Origin: Polytrichum commune
Taxonomy: Eukaryota > Streptophyta > Polytrichopsida > Polytrichales > Polytrichaceae
Assembly (NCBI GenBank): GCA_950295325.1
Contig: OX485804.1
Span: 38,996,001 to 39,060,000, forward strand
Length of the DNA stretch: 64,000 bases
Direction: 5' to 3'
Positions 21,105 through 34,058 of this stretch are shown here, one piece after another (position 1 is the stretch's first letter; the number at the start of each line of letters is the position of its first letter). The notes beneath the pieces were generated by a model, which saw only the letters and a program-made list of their open reading frames with translations, was not told the origin of the DNA and searched no databases. Position numbers and translations under genes: made by a program.

Positions 21105-24100
21105 TAGATATATATATATATATATACACACACATTAATCTACTTGGCAATAGTCTTTTTGAAAACAAAAAAGATTTCAAGCTTGTTAGAAATCTACATG
21201 TACATGGAAAGGTATTGCACTTACCACAAAAACAAATGTACCACCATGATAGATGAATAGGTTAAATAACCAAGGTTACATATCTAACTCACATCACTAA
21301 ACCATGGGTAAAATCTAGGGTTTATGAGAACTTACCACTGCTAAGGTCTCCAATATAAACCCTTAACCCTAAATGAGCCTCATTTATTCCCATTCACGCA
21401 AGTGAGAGGAGGTGCTCACATTGTTCATACTTACCGAGGCAGTAGATACATGCTAACTGTGGGAGAAGTTAGGGTAAATCACAAAAGGATTATTCTACTT
21501 GGAGGTACCCAATCATGGCAAAGGAACAAGTTTGAACACTCATTTGTCATCTTGCAATGGTTTTAGTAGTTTGAAATACCACGACGCATTTGGGTTTTGT
21601 TAATGATGAGTGACATGGATGACAACTGCATCCTGTTGTTATTTACCTTGTGTATGGAACCAATCTTCAAATATTTGTTGGTTTGTGGCATGGGCACAAG
21701 TTTGGCAATGCCCTTCACACTTTCAACACATACAATGATGTATTGTGCTCAAGATTTTTATACAATTCTATTGGATGAAGTTATTAGGAACTTGTACCCT
21801 AGTAAGTACTCCATTGTTGTTAAGGTAATGTTACATATGTTATGTGATGAAGCAAAGGATGTTTGCTTGAAGGTATGAGACATTCATATCATTGAAAAAT
21901 AAGCACCCTAGGTATGGTATACATTCTTGCAAAGCAACTTAGCCCAATACACAACCTATGGATACCTCACCATGCACATACTTAGCTATATTTGAAAACA
22001 AGTATGCTTTACCATGCAAACAAAGACTTTGTTACAAATGTGAATGTTGAAAAAGAAGTTGAAGGTGTAGGGAAAATTCTCATTCACCCATCCTTGCATT
22101 GCAATGAAGAAGAGTTTGAAGGGTTTGGCCTCTGAAAAGGGGAAGTTTGAGCTTTAACATTTTGTTTTGAAAATTCATCTCTCTCTCCCCTTCCAATTAG
22201 AAAGTATGATTGCGAAGACGATATGAAAGGTTGCGAGAAGTGTGAGTGTCTACTATTGGGAAAAAATTTATGTGTTGGCTTACGCATGAATTTGCCAATG
22301 TTGACGTAAATTATGCTTATGCCAATGTTGATGAAGCTTTGGACATATGAAGATGATGCCAACGTATGAGGGAGTAGATTTGTCTTCTTGTCAAACATGC
22401 AAGTTGGATTTTAGAATGTGCCCGTCATTGCATTTGTTCATTAACAATGTTTCATGAGTGGAGTTATCAAATGTCTGATTTTGTAATCCTATTTTAGAAT
22501 AAAATAAAATCCACAAAGTATAATAAAATCCGGAAAATTTTCAATAATAAGGCAAAGCCAACATGGAAAAAAAAGTGCAAAACGATGACTTGTCATCTCA
22601 AGTCCATATCGACATGTTTAGACAAGTCAATTTTACCCTCTCAAATGAAAGTCAATTTGCGGTTTGGAATTGACATGCGGTCAAGTCCTCCTCCTCAAAC
22701 TTCAACTCTCCTCACAATTGCACTTTGTCTTAGTTGTCGATTCTCACTCTCCAAGGACACTTAATGCACACTTCAATGTGGAAAGGTAGTCCATTATTTT
22801 TGGGGGTTCATTTGTGGTACTCACCAACTTGACTAAGCTTAGCACATGATAAGTGTGCCCCAAGTACTGCATGCCCTTAGTGAGGCCACTTGACATGAAA
22901 ACTTTGAGTAGTCAAAATGGAAGGAAGAAATGTTCAAAGAAGTTGATCTACATTTGAGATGTTCCATTAAAAAAACCACTTATTGTGTTTACACAGTTAT
23001 GAAAGATTGGTTGAATTCCACTAAAAATTTGAATGGTTACTATAATTCAAATAAATTTTCTTGGTTCACAAATATGTGATATGTAAACCCTTTATTGCCC
23101 TCGGGTTCATTCCCTATTTTCCAACTTGAAGATGTGAGGACAAAATCCTCATCATCCCAACAAAATTGGAGAAGATCCAAAAGTCACAAAGTTGAAGTTC
23201 CCAAGTTGGTGTAGCTAATAAACATGTCATTTGTTCTAATTTCAGATGACATGTGGATGTGGACCCTTGATTAAAATAAACGAACATGTACAACATCATA
23301 ATACATACATGTCAGGGTTTTGGGTCTCAAATTTGGAGTTCATATGCCTTTTTTAGCAGTGGTCCAAGTTCATGGACTTGATGATGGGTGTCTTATCTTG
23401 AACTTGAATGCCACCTTTGGAACATTCGCTTCATTGTATTGCCCAAAATATAATTTAAGAGTTGTATCTTACAATGGGCAACACCCACGTGCAAGAAAGT
23501 TTTCCTCGCTCAAGTCTTTGTGACCTTCTATGAGAATCAAACCTGTATCAGAATTCACTTTGGGCCATCGCTTTCCCTCATATCGAAGGGAAATTAACAA
23601 GATTTGCACCTCTATTCTTGAAATATGCAAGAATCACCATGCCAAGTGGTAGGAAGATGATGTGAGGTGATGATACGAAATACTCTCCCAACAAGAGATG
23701 ACCCCTTGGGTCATTGGGGACAAAGAACACTTAAATGGACTTTTTGTGGTCACTCTTCGAAGTTTGTGATTGGTCACCTATATATGAGTGGTATGTAGCA
23801 AGGCTTGTGGTTAAGAATGGACACCAGAACATATATGTTTTGATAAGAATGGACTATGTGCTCTATAGTAACTTTTCTATGTCCAAATGTTAATAAAACT
23901 TTGAACTTCTACAATTTTGCATTGCAACTCCCATTTTGAAACTCAAATTACCAATCTGTATGATCTGCATGTGATGAGTGTTTAAGAATGAGACAATTTC
24001 CGATTCAATCCAACGGTCAATATAGTTTGCGGATTAGAAATAGCCACAATAGCGCCGCATGCCTTGTACCTCAACTTTGATGGATGATGCAAGGAGGGCG

Positions 24101-24453
24101 TGTCTAACATCTTCTTGCATTGGAACTTTGCACATGTAAGTATATTTCCTTAGTATATTGGCCTTGGATCCAATTGTCAATAGATGGTGGGTGGATTGTG
24201 GAAATGCATGAAGGCTCATGAGGGTTCATTTTGAGGACTAAGATTCAGTGCAATAAGGCCATTTAGTATTTTGATCACTGATGATCACTTTCATAGTAGC
24301 CAAATACATTTTCTACATAAGAAAATGCACTTAATAAAGTTTCAATCCAATCCATTATCTATTAAAGTCAAATTTTAGACTTGGTGAGGGTTCTTAAAAA
24401 CTGTGTATATAGATCGCACATCGAACTCCATAGATTTTGGAGGCATCGGTAAA
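20759..24453. other. repeat-poor AT-rich intergenic DNA
   Basis: A (CT)n run at 21077-21104 is followed by (TA)n at 21107-21126. The 93-codon plus ORF at 21597-21878 and the 133-codon plus ORF at 20855-21256 (which runs through the microsatellites) have no recognisable domain. At 23925-24020 a block (gagacaatttccgattcaat, ccaacggtcaa) recurs at about 30725, 31905 and, inverted, 35165, so it is part of a dispersed repeat. Confidence 0.5.
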
Positions 24454-24803
24454 CCCTCGGGGGGGGGGGGGGGGGCAGTGTGTTAAAAAGTTAAGGATAT
24501 AGGTGTGAACAACCACTATTTTATAGGGGGGTATTACTTTTAATTCTCTTCTTTTTTTCACATGCTATCATTATGTAAATTTCTACTTTGGGTTAATAGA
24601 AAAATAGCTTGCATTACTTATAATTCCAAATTACCTATTATTCCATACCCTATAGTACTTTAAAGATGTCCAGTGCCATTTTTGATACCCTATATTACTC
24701 TTAAGTCCATTTATAATTTTTAGCCCCCATGTTTTTAAAATACCCTATCATTTGTTCGCACGTATATTGCTACTCCAACCAATGACTACCCCCCCCCCGA
24801 GGG
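24454..24803. mobile_element. MITE with G/C-homopolymer inverted ends (TAAA duplication)
   Basis: The left end is ccctc followed by 17 G (24459-24475). The right end is 10 C (24789-24798) followed by gaggg. TAAA flanks both ends (24450-24453 and 24804-24807). The interior is AT-rich and non-coding. The ends are unusual for plant MITEs, and the superfamily is uncertain. Confidence 0.7.
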
Positions 24804-24814
24804 TAAACCTTGCT

Positions 24815-25060
24815 TCCAAACTGAAGATTGGACTCAATTTTGAAGATTGGTTTCTTTAACCAACATGGAGGATACTCTTGAGTTGGGACCGACATAATTT
24901 GACAAGAAAATGATGCCACAATCAACGCTACTTCATTCCTTTCATATGTTGGACTCAGACCCTAGCGTAAACTCCTGGTCCAAGGAAACTCTCTCGACCA
25001 AAAGGATTCCTTGATTTTGGAGTTTCATTTGAACTTGGACCCTAGTATAAAACCTACCCG
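24815..25060. mobile_element. MITE family C, diverged copy
   Basis: The right portion matches the element at 55292-55587: aaatgatgccaca, ggactcagaccctag, gattttggagtttcatttg, then a right end whose reverse complement reads gggtaggttttatactaggg. The left end is masked by divergence. Confidence 0.65.
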
Positions 25061-25426
25061 GCTAACATTTTTGTGAAGATTTTTGTGCTAATAACGAGCC
25101 TTGCGTACAATGATGATACATGTTAAATAGTGTGTACCACCGACTTGATGGTCGGAAGCTCTTCTTCTAATAACCATAGGAAAAGGATGTTGTTAGGTGA
25201 GTCATGTGCTTGAGCAATTCATGGAGTGTTGTACCAAGCACTTTGGCTATCATTCATTCGCAACTTCATGAGGTCCTTGCTTCAATAGGGATTAAATTAT
25301 GCCAAAATTGTGTTGTATATACCTAGTCATGTAGCTAGCCTATAAAGTGCAAGAATCTAATTGACCTAAAATAACCCATAGGTGCAAAATTTGGGAGCTC
25401 TAAAGGCGGATTTCTACTAGAGTGGA

Positions 25427-25610
25427 TTTACACTAGGGTCCAAGACCCAATAAAACTTCAAAATCACACCATCCTATCGGTCGAGACGAAGTTTTTGGAT
25501 TTTAGTAGTTAACACTAACATGCGGGTGACGCCAAGGTATGCAAAAATGGAGTTGTGTTAATGTGGCATCACTATCTTACCAAATTTGGGTACTCTTTCC
25601 AAATAAAGAA
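25427..25610. mobile_element. MITE family C, left-end fragment
   Basis: It begins agtggatttacactagggtc, matching the inverted ends of family C at 55292-55587 (gggtggattcacactagggt in reverse complement). The rest is weakly similar and no right end is found. Confidence 0.5.
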
Positions 25611-25615
25611 AATAT

Positions 25616-25801
25616 GCTTCCAAGTTTTAGATTTAGTTGAAATTCAAGGCTTCAGGAAAATCATTCATCATTTTAGAGCATTCTATAGAACGTACCTTGA
25701 ATTGATCAAAAAAAATTGAAAGGTCGCAATTATTATAATTGGTTAGACTTGGAAAAACTAGGACCATGTCCAAGTATGTCCAAAAATCTCCTCGGACACT
25801 A
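25616..25801 (+). mobile_element. hAT-type MITE, degenerate copy lacking a clear left end
   Basis: Shared blocks are ttgaaattcaaggcttcagg, atcattttagagca, ttggttagacttggaaaaac, and the right end aaaaatctcctcggacacta. The left terminus cannot be recognised. Confidence 0.65.
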
Positions 25802-28033
25802 ATTCAATTATATATACAACATCTTATTTGGTAGGGAAATAGGCCCTAATCATTCTACCGTTGAACATCACACGGGGGAAAAAAAAGGAAAAAGAAGAAG
25901 AAGGAGGAACGTCAATGTAGTACATTGATGTGCAATGTCCATTCACCGCCTTCTGCCCAAACCTGATGGACATGAGGGACACAAAGGTGACTTAGTGCCT
26001 TTTTTTCTTGAAAATTTAATTTTTTTTATCAAGTATCACATTTGATTATGAGTACAATAAATTTATTTGGTTTAACTGGATGTGATCGAGAATGGAATGT
26101 TACAAAATAGCCCCATCATAGCTCCGTGGAGCTATCACAATGATATGATGTAGCCTCTAGGTCTATATTCCATGATTGGGGAAATTATAGAACCAAATGA
26201 TGCAAGAGTTCTTTGACATCAACATTGTCTTGTCCCCACACTTTAAATAACTATCTCTATAGTAACTAAGATTATAACTAAGACGTAGTCTTTCATATAG
26301 TTCCTTGTTAAGAAGAATGTTCCTACTAATCAAGAAATTATTATAACATACTCCCCGGGGAGGTCACCCTTTGTAAGATATTAAGAGCCATGTGCAGAAA
26401 TGAAGGGTGGAATACAATTTAGATGAGTAAAAACGATGAAACAACAAATTATAAAAATATGGTAATATATATATATAGCATATTGTCTAAACTCCAAAGA
26501 CTATTATCAAATTTAAAATCATACACATCCATTACTTAACATTTCATTACTTATTAATTACTTAGTTGTCTATTTTCTTCATTTGAATTCACTAAAGTCT
26601 TTCATCGTCTAAAAGACCATGTAAAGTTATGCAAGTTACTCTATAGATAGGTTGAAAAAGAGGAATTTCAATGCTTGTACATATATTGTGCATGTGACCT
26701 CAGGGTTTAATGCCAAGGGTGGGTCGAATGGGCATTCCAATCACGCTGATCACATGGTCAGCGTTTCTTCTCCTCTCTGCATGTGACCTCAAAATTCAAC
26801 TTGAGATTGAGATTGAGAAAAGTAATGAAGTAAAAAAACCATCAATGTTCTTGGACACCGACGTGAATGGGATCCCGCTCTTCTAAACTTTGATCATGTT
26901 TTACCAAGTTTTAGGAAAGGATTACTTCCATCCTTGGGGAGGTCACTGGCGAAATCGTAGAAACAATGTGCAATTAAAAATAAGGTCTAATATATTCATT
27001 GTGGATATTTTTTGCAAAAAATGTGCATAGAATATAGAGGTCTTTAAAATAGTGAAACATGTTTACATGTAAAATACCATCACATATAATGGCCTCTTTT
27101 ATCTAGTCAGTACATGTAAAATAACGTGGGAATAATTACTAGGGGTAGTGGGTCTATGTTAGTGGATGAAAAGAGGTAATTTTCTGTTGATAAGCTTGGA
27201 TGGATGACTTTGCAAACTAGTTGGCTTGAACGTTATTGAACCAACATATCCAATGTGGAGTTAATGTTCTCTACCTACGTGCTGGGAGGGAAAATTTGAG
27301 CGCGTTGTTTGAATTGCAATCTTCTTTGCAATTTTCTTTGGCAGTATCAGTAAAATAGGGTATTCTAAAATGATTCCTCCAAAAAAATTATAATTGCTGA
27401 TAGGGTGTATTAAAATACAAGCATTTGCCTTTATTTTGCAAAATACCATATCTTATAATCTTTTCTTCAAGATAAATAGCCCCCTAATAAATACGTCATG
27501 AGTGCACGTGTATGCATTATTTTTAAGAGGGAGTGACCTAACAGAGCTTCCATCTTTTTGGAAGATGGGCTCCTTTTAATAATCTGTTCAAAAATAGGGG
27601 GAGGGCTGGTGACTCACATGGTGAGTCTACAAGGGGCTTATTTATTTCTACTTTTCTTTTATTTAGTATGAGGTATGTAAGGTACTTTATGGACATTTGG
27701 TTATTATTATTATTATTATTATTATAATACAGATAGTGGTATTTTGAAGTCTTTAAGGGCTAGGATCAATCGTTCGAGGTTGAGACTTGAAATTGCTAAT
27801 GCCTTTGTGGCAGTTTTCATAACCTAATAAACACAATTTAGATTTCCAAATACATAAATTCAAAAACTTGGAATGTGGGTGTAGGCTCATTATTTTATGA
27901 GTTATTGTGCTTTAAAGAAACAATCATAGAAAGGGCCCAATCCTCATTATGTGTTGTAATGCACTGAGCTATGATAATAGAGTTATTTGTAACCTAAAGC
28001 ACATGAAACCATGGCATTAGTTCCAAACCATGA
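25802..28033. other. AT-rich intergenic DNA with microsatellites
   Basis: An (AG/A)-rich purine run lies at 25873-25910 and an (ATT)n repeat at 27702-27727. Fragments such as atagagttatttgtaac at 27974-27990 match the end of the element at 37163-37567. No gene is recognised. Confidence 0.5.
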
Positions 28034-28598
28034 AGGGTTGTTTACATCATGAACCATGAAGATGTCCCATGTTAGATGGCATTTTTACATGGTCACACTT
28101 CATGGTAAGATTTTATAGAAATAGATACAATTTCTTAAGCTTTGGACCTCTCTCTACGTGCAAATTGAATGTGGACCAAGAGGAGTGATTATGAACCAAA
28201 AAAGTCAATGTATTGATTTTTATTTTGATACATGCGCAACAAGGGCGGGCAATTTTGAGATTTTTTTTCATATTTTACTTTCTCCCTTTCTTCTCCCCTT
28301 CCATTCTCTTCACTACCGTAATGTTTGGCACAAAAAAAAACAATCAAAAATCAAAACGGCACTTCTCTGTCATGGTTCCCTAGCTTTTGTAGTGAGAGAA
28401 CCTCTTTTGCCTCTCTCACCGCAAAATCCGTTGGACCATGACCGTGGATAATGTAGGCATGAAAATAGACTTTTTTGGGAACCTCAAGTTCCATGGTTAC
28501 TCGTACATTATTTTTTTCCTTGTTGTAAACCGAAGTGGTCCCAGGACGAGTTCAACAGCCAATCAGACGAGTTCAAAGTCCATGATTTAAACAACCCC
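28034..28598. mobile_element. PIF/Harbinger MITE, second short derivative of family A
   Basis: The left end is agggttgtttacatcatgaa and the right end in reverse complement is ggggttgtttaaatcatgga, flanked by TGA (28031-28033) and TAA (28599-28601). Interior blocks match 2415-3004 and 59548-63230: gaatgtggaccaagaggagt, gcaaaatccgttggaccatg and tcccaggacgagttcaa. It appears to sit inside an older copy of the 37163-type element, whose pieces lie on both sides (27974 and 28602). Confidence 0.85.
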
Positions 28599-28721
28599 TA
28601 AGTTTATGAGAATTAACACAGTCACCCAATTTTTCTTATACAATATTAGTGACAATATTCTACATCTCAAACATTCAATATTCCTAAGACCTAACTGTAC
28701 AAATAATACAAAGGGCTAACC

Positions 28722-28959
28722 CGCTGCTCGGGGAGAACCGGCGGTTAGTTACAGATGAACCGGTTGAGTTTGAGAAACAACCGGTCAAAGTTGGAGACTT
28801 CAAGAGAATTACCGACCATTTTAGAGGAATCTATAGAGGAATATACCTCAAATGAATGAAAGCAAAACCGGAAGATGTCAACATGTAACCGGTTGGATTT
28901 AGAATCACATGGATCTTGACCGACTCTATATGCCCCAAAAACTTCCCGGCCGGGCACTG
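28722..28959 (+). mobile_element. hAT-type MITE
   Basis: The left end cgctgctcggggagaaccgg and right end ..cccggccgggcactg follow the family plan. Flanks ggctaacc (28714-28721) and ggctgatt (28960-28967) match at five of eight positions, consistent with an aged 8-bp duplication. Confidence 0.85.
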
Positions 28960-29326
28960 GGCTGATTACATGTCACTTGATAACTTAGTGCACACAACCT
29001 CACATCTGCAACCCTAAACCAAAGTGCCATCAAGATCATTTGCTTGCTTTCCATCAACTTTCAAAGTTTGAAGTGAAAGAATATGCAAAAGACACGTGTT
29101 CAGAAAACATCACTGCAACATATACCAGATGGAAGCTTTGAACTGAATCTCGAGTTGGATGGATACACGTACATTGAAGACAAATCGATTCTCAAAATAG
29201 CTCTGAATTGGTTTCAATTTTCTTTTTCCTTGCCACATATAAAAACCATCAGGTGGCACGTACAATAGAAACGTAAAATCGGCATTCATGTATGTCAACA
29301 GAAAGTACAAAGTGTTTCATTTTGTC

Positions 29327-29552
29327 CAATGAAAGAGGAGAACCGACCGCTAGTTACGGATGAACCGGTTGAGAGAGAAACAACTGGTTGAAGTTTAAAA
29401 CTTCAGAAAATTTGCAAATCATTTTACAGGAATCCACAGAATATACCTCAAATAAATAAACAAAACACCGAAAGATCACAGCATGTAACCCGTTGGACTT
29501 GGAAACACTAGGATTTTGACTGAGTATGGCCAAAAAACCTCCCTGGATACTG
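29327..29552 (+). mobile_element. hAT-type MITE with perfect 8-bp target duplication
   Basis: The left end is caatgaaagaggagaaccga and the right end in reverse complement is cagtatccagggaggttttt. ATTTTGTC lies directly on both sides (29319-29326 and 29553-29560). An 8-bp duplication with CAGTG-type ends identifies the hAT superfamily. The length is 226 bp. Confidence 0.92.
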
Positions 29553-29680
29553 ATTTTGTCCCTTGGAAGTTGGCCGTATGTCACATTTCCTTTCTAACAA
29601 TCTCCCCGGACACTGAACTTGTCTCTTTGAAGTTCGCTGTATGTTACATTTCCTTTCTACCAACTGGGTACTGAGATGTG
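29540..29680. repeat. partial tandem repeat starting at a hAT MITE end
   Basis: The right end of the MITE plus about 50 bp of flank recurs. The ends ctggatactga, cccggacactga and ctgggtactga occur with tactga/cactga at 29548, 29611 and 29669. The intervening flank (acatttcctttctaac, acatttcctttctacc) is repeated too. Confidence 0.8.
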
Positions 29681-29965
29681 TGATATCGAGAATGTGATCG
29701 TTTGGCAAGCCAACACTACCATTTTACAAGTCCCAAAGCGCATATCTTGCACAACTTCAAATCTTCCAAATTGATCAAAATATGCAAATTAACACTGTGT
29801 CATAGAGTCACACACCAAAAAAAAAAAAGTTGTGCAAAACATATGCTTTAAGAATTTGTATGCAATTAGTGGAATGAGTCAAATTGTTTGTAACTAGCAT
29901 ACGTAACACATAGAGTAATGGTAACACAAAAAGGGCCTGCATGAAGAGGCCTGAATGCAACGTTT

Positions 29966-30014
<49 letters not shown>

Positions 30015-30356
30015 TACATAAAGCAAGACTAGTCCAAATGTGTGCTGGGATTTGTATATTTTTGTGGTTGGGATGCACAACACATAGGCAAGTCATGCAT
30101 TCTAGTTCCACAAAAATGGCACAAAAACCTTCATTTTATGGATATACTTGTCACCTAAGAAAGTAATATCGATGGACACATAATAGAGTTATCCGTAACT
30201 CTCTGAATTTACTAGAATATGAGTTTGAGAGCATCTTGGAAGTGTATCGGGAAAGTCATCCAAGTTTCCTAAAGGCTTCGATTAATGTGCTAAAAGGGTG
30301 GTGTCAGACTATAAAATAATGGCCTTCTAACTTCTCGTACTTGCATCGGTTAATCA
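29561..30356. other. intergenic DNA with a GA microsatellite
   Basis: A (GA)n run of about 42 bp occupies 29970-30011. No gene is recognised. Confidence 0.6.
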
Positions 30357-30740
30357 TGGGAGGCAAAAACCTGTATTATGTAATGCAGAGTTTCATTGCT
30401 TTGAATGCACACGGACTTCAATATTGAGAACTCGAAACGACAGTTTGCGGTAACTCGATTGCTCAGGAGATGGCCACCTGGGTAGGCGAATCCTGTATTA
30501 GAAGGTGCAGAATTTAATCACTCATCATGCATACTATCTTGATTTCTGAGAACTTAAAACGACAATGTGCATGAATCGTAATTGTTCAGAAAGTGACCCT
30601 GGGTAGGCAAATCGTGCATTATAAGGTGTAGTTTTTTTTCTTTTAAAAAAACTCTCATCATGCATACTACCTTCGATTTTGAGAACTTGGAACCAACGAT
30701 GGGCGTGAATCCCAATCGCTCAGGAGATGAGACAACTCCC
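30357..30740. repeat. diverged tandem triplication, about 121-127-bp unit
   Basis: Units start at about 30357, 30479 and 30600 with gggaggcaaaaacctgtatta, gggtaggcgaatcctgtatt and gggtaggcaaatcgtgcatt. Each contains gagaact followed by gaaacgac or a variant, and a gctcaggaga-like block. The last unit runs into the dispersed motif gagacaactcccgattcgat. Confidence 0.75.
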
Positions 30741-33405
30741 GATTCGATCCAACAATCAAAATTGTCTGTGCTGTTGGAAGTGCCCGCCCGCAGCTGGGCC
30801 ACATACCTTGAATACGGAGACAAAATTTGTTGCACTTCCACAGCATTCGAATGTCATGTGGGGGCTTGAGTTTCTGTCAAATCGTCTGTGGCTGACATGC
30901 ACAAACTGTTGTAGGCTCTGCCACAGCGGGTACAGATTTTATATACTTATGTAACCTCATACGCATCTTATATACATCTATAGTGTGAAGGCTGCTCAAA
31001 GCTTCAAAGATCAAGGTATGACAAAAGCTCCATCGGCGTGTCAGTATTCAGTGAGCTCGAGAGTCATTATGTCGCAGCTACAAACGACAAGCACTGCACC
31101 CTCCTCTGACCCATAACTTCGGGACCCATCAATGTGCATCTGGAAATATATATATCAACAACAAGGAGCCAAGGTAGACGGGTCTAGAATGGCCACTTTT
31201 CCTCTGACTAGCTTATGACATGGAGCACACGATTTAGATTAGTACGAGGACGGTAAGCAAACCCAAATCGAGGCCGTGGCCACTTGCCTCATCATTTTCC
31301 AGAGCTCATTTGGATATCTTATGCACTATCAAAGTGAAGATTCTTGCACTCATTGGACGAGTCGAATAGGTTCCCTCCAATCATGAACGTAGAGAGTGGT
31401 TATCATATTTTGAGCACGTAGTTTGATCTTTTTTAACGACGTGTCTTTTTCGTATCCGTTTTTGGGGCCGCACCTGACCACATATCAAACAAATACAGGT
31501 GTCCAATTACAAGTTTATGAAGTAGATACGTCTACCTTGACGTAGGGTAAAGCCAAAGGTTCACATTTTGTTGGATGTAACTCCCTAAACAAGCTTCTCG
31601 TTCTCTCGGACTTAAGATAGTCTGTGGGATTTATAGTGTGGTCACTCGTGTTGATTGGACACCCATAATTGGAGTCCTATATAGCCAAGAACGGACAACA
31701 AAAAAGACATGTGTTACAATGAACCTGGAATATGTGTTCAACCATAGACACATTTCTAACCTCAACTGTGAGCATCACATACTCACAACTGGGAAGGCGC
31801 ATGTGGCTGATTTAATAGAAAAATAATAATCTGCACTTTGACCTCTTGGAAGTTCCGCATTGCACTCCCAGTTCTGATGAAACCTAAAATGACAGTCCAC
31901 GTGAGTCATCGATCCAATTCCAACAGTCAAAACTGTATGTAGAGTTCCTGATTACCCAAATCGAAACCATTCATTGTCCCCACTAATTCCCTGAATCATG
32001 CTCAAAGTTCACCGCCGTCATAATTTCTTAGTCCACCAAACACATTGAATATGCATGACACATATACAACTGTGATAGGATGTGTAAGTGACATGTGCAG
32101 ATACTTTGCGCTTCAACTGTTTTGCAGTAAGTCTGTAGGCTAGTAGTACTATAACTAACCGGCTGTTCGATTTCCACCACCCCGTGGTCCGGTACTCAAA
32201 CCCTTTTTTTAAAAAAAATTCTGAGGTTGCTGTTGCCAAAAATCTGGGGCCTATGGATCCATATATATATGTATATATATACCCAGGTGGCTTAGCTTTG
32301 CACTTGCCTCCTGGCACAGCCACTCTGACTCGTGGCTCTTTCTGCAGAGTCTTAGCTAAGTTATCTACAAGTGACGAGGCCTTTGATCGACTCATGAAGT
32401 TGATATTGTCCATGTTCTTTGCAATTGCTGAGGGGGAAAAGAAAAGAAAAGAAAAGGATTGAGGAGGATCCATAGGCATTTTCGGCCGTTAGATCGGATT
32501 GGGAATTGTTCCATCCAGGTGGCGTTCTTAGATGATGAAGTTTGTCATTTGAAGGTTAGATCAAGGGCCGGGGTTGAAAATGCAGAAGTTATAGGAGGTT
32601 AAGATGAGGATATATATATATATATATATATTCTCTCTTTAGTTGTGTTAACTATTGAACTCAAAATGGTGAACATATTGTGAGCACTTGAAGTTGACTC
32701 TCATCATAAGGGGTTTCTTTTTGAAGCCAATTTGCAATCCCTTCTTTGTTCTTTTTTCTCTTTCCTTCCCTATGGAGGCATGCGGGTCACAACATTATTA
32801 AGCCTACCTACCCCCTTTGCACCTTTTTAAAGGGGGAGGGGTAGGCCCTATGCTTAAATTAAGGGGTAGTAAGTACGGCCTCAATTTTCTACCTAGTGGA
32901 GTTGGTGTTGGCGCAGGCTTGGCCAACCGGTGCCGAGCTCTAGCCCGGCAACATGCATTTGCTTGACAAAAATCAAAAATCAAAAATCAATCTAGGCGGT
33001 ATGTGAGTAGGCCAAGCCCCAATGTAGGAGAGCTTCCAGTTTACCTTTACGTGATGAAAAATGCTCAATTCTGAAAGGGACATCCCATGATTATACCTAT
33101 ATTTATCATTATGCTCTCAAAATTCTTGACCCCCATAGTGCAACAACTTGCTGTTGGGTAACATCATGCACCTCCTTCTCCCAAGGAACATGAATCACCG
33201 CCTCGTCGCATGACCAAGATGGCACCCCTCTTGAAATATACATTCCTTTGGGGTACAACAACAGCTTGAGAAGAGAAAAGAATAAAAGAAAAAAAGAGCA
33301 AGCAGCCACGTAAGACTCCATACCTTATCTATAAGAAGTCGCGACGTGGCCGCAGAGCCGAGCTCAACGAAAACATTGCCGGTCTTTGCAGCAACCGGCA
33401 AAGGG
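30741..33405. other. intergenic DNA, no recognised gene
   Basis: This contains TA-rich microsatellites (32260-32282, 32609-32630) and a diverged copy at about 31850-31950 of the motif found near 23930. Minus ORFs 32018-32479 (153 codons) and 33109-33321 lack domains. The first overlaps (TA)n and is not convincing. Confidence 0.5.
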
Positions 33406-33470
33406 GGAAAGGAAAGGAGAGGAGAGGAGAGGAGAGGAGAGGAAAGGAAAGGAAAGGAAAGGAAAGAAGA
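33406..33470. repeat. GGAGA/GGAAA pentamer microsatellite
   Basis: Consecutive ggaga units change to ggaaa units. A complementary ccctt array lies at 33769-33799 and another ggaaa array at 34227-34255, all within 1 kb. Confidence 0.9.
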
Positions 33471-33830
33471 AGCGAGTGAGTGAGTACTTACATCATCATA
33501 AGTATGTAGGTGAGGCCTGCGTTATCATATAAGCCGGGGCCTCCAATTATGCAGGGCGAAAGTTGCGGGAGGTGGCATTTGGTGGGCACACAAAGTCAAT
33601 AGCCTTTACTTCTGTCGCCATGAGAGCATGTTGAATCCATTTGCTGCCAAATTATCATCACATGTCGCGCAATCATCAACTGACCGGCCGGCAGGCCAGG
33701 CAACGACAATGGAGGAGGAGGAAGAAGAGGAAGAGAAGGAGGAGCCCACCCCCGGCCCGGCCCGGCCTTCCCTTCCCTTCCCTTCCCTTCCCTTCCCTTG
33801 CTTGCTAGTGAGCGGGTCAAGGAGGGGGAG

Positions 33831-34058
33831 CTGTGATCGGGGAGAACCGGCAGTTAGTTACAGATGAACCAGTTGAGTTTGAGAAATAACCGGTTGAAGT
33901 TCAAGACCGCAGGAAAATTATAGATCATTTTAGAGGAATTTATAAGAATATACACCAATTTTAATAAAAGAAAACCGGAGGATCTCAACATGTAACCGGT
34001 TGGACTTGCAAACACTAGGATCTCAACCGGTCATGTCCAAAAATCTCCCCGATCACTG
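33831..34058 (+). mobile_element. hAT-type MITE, best-preserved copy, perfect 8-bp duplication
   Basis: The left end is ctgtgatcggggagaaccgg and the right end in reverse complement is cagtgatcggggagattttt. AGGGGGAG lies on both sides (33823-33830 and 34059-34066). At 228 bp it has no coding capacity. The internal accggttgag/accggttgaa motif is repeated several times. It serves as reference for the other copies listed. Confidence 0.95.

Noticed and set aside
20855-21256. 133-codon plus ORF considered as an organellar insertion
   Set aside because: The C-terminal half is a CT/TA microsatellite, and the first half matches no chloroplast or mitochondrial gene that I recognise.
21597-21878. 93-codon plus ORF with hydrophobic start
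   Set aside because: No motif, no supporting splice sites, and length expected by chance in AT-rich DNA.
32018-32479. 153-codon minus ORF
   Set aside because: Runs through a TA microsatellite and poly-T, with no recognisable domain.
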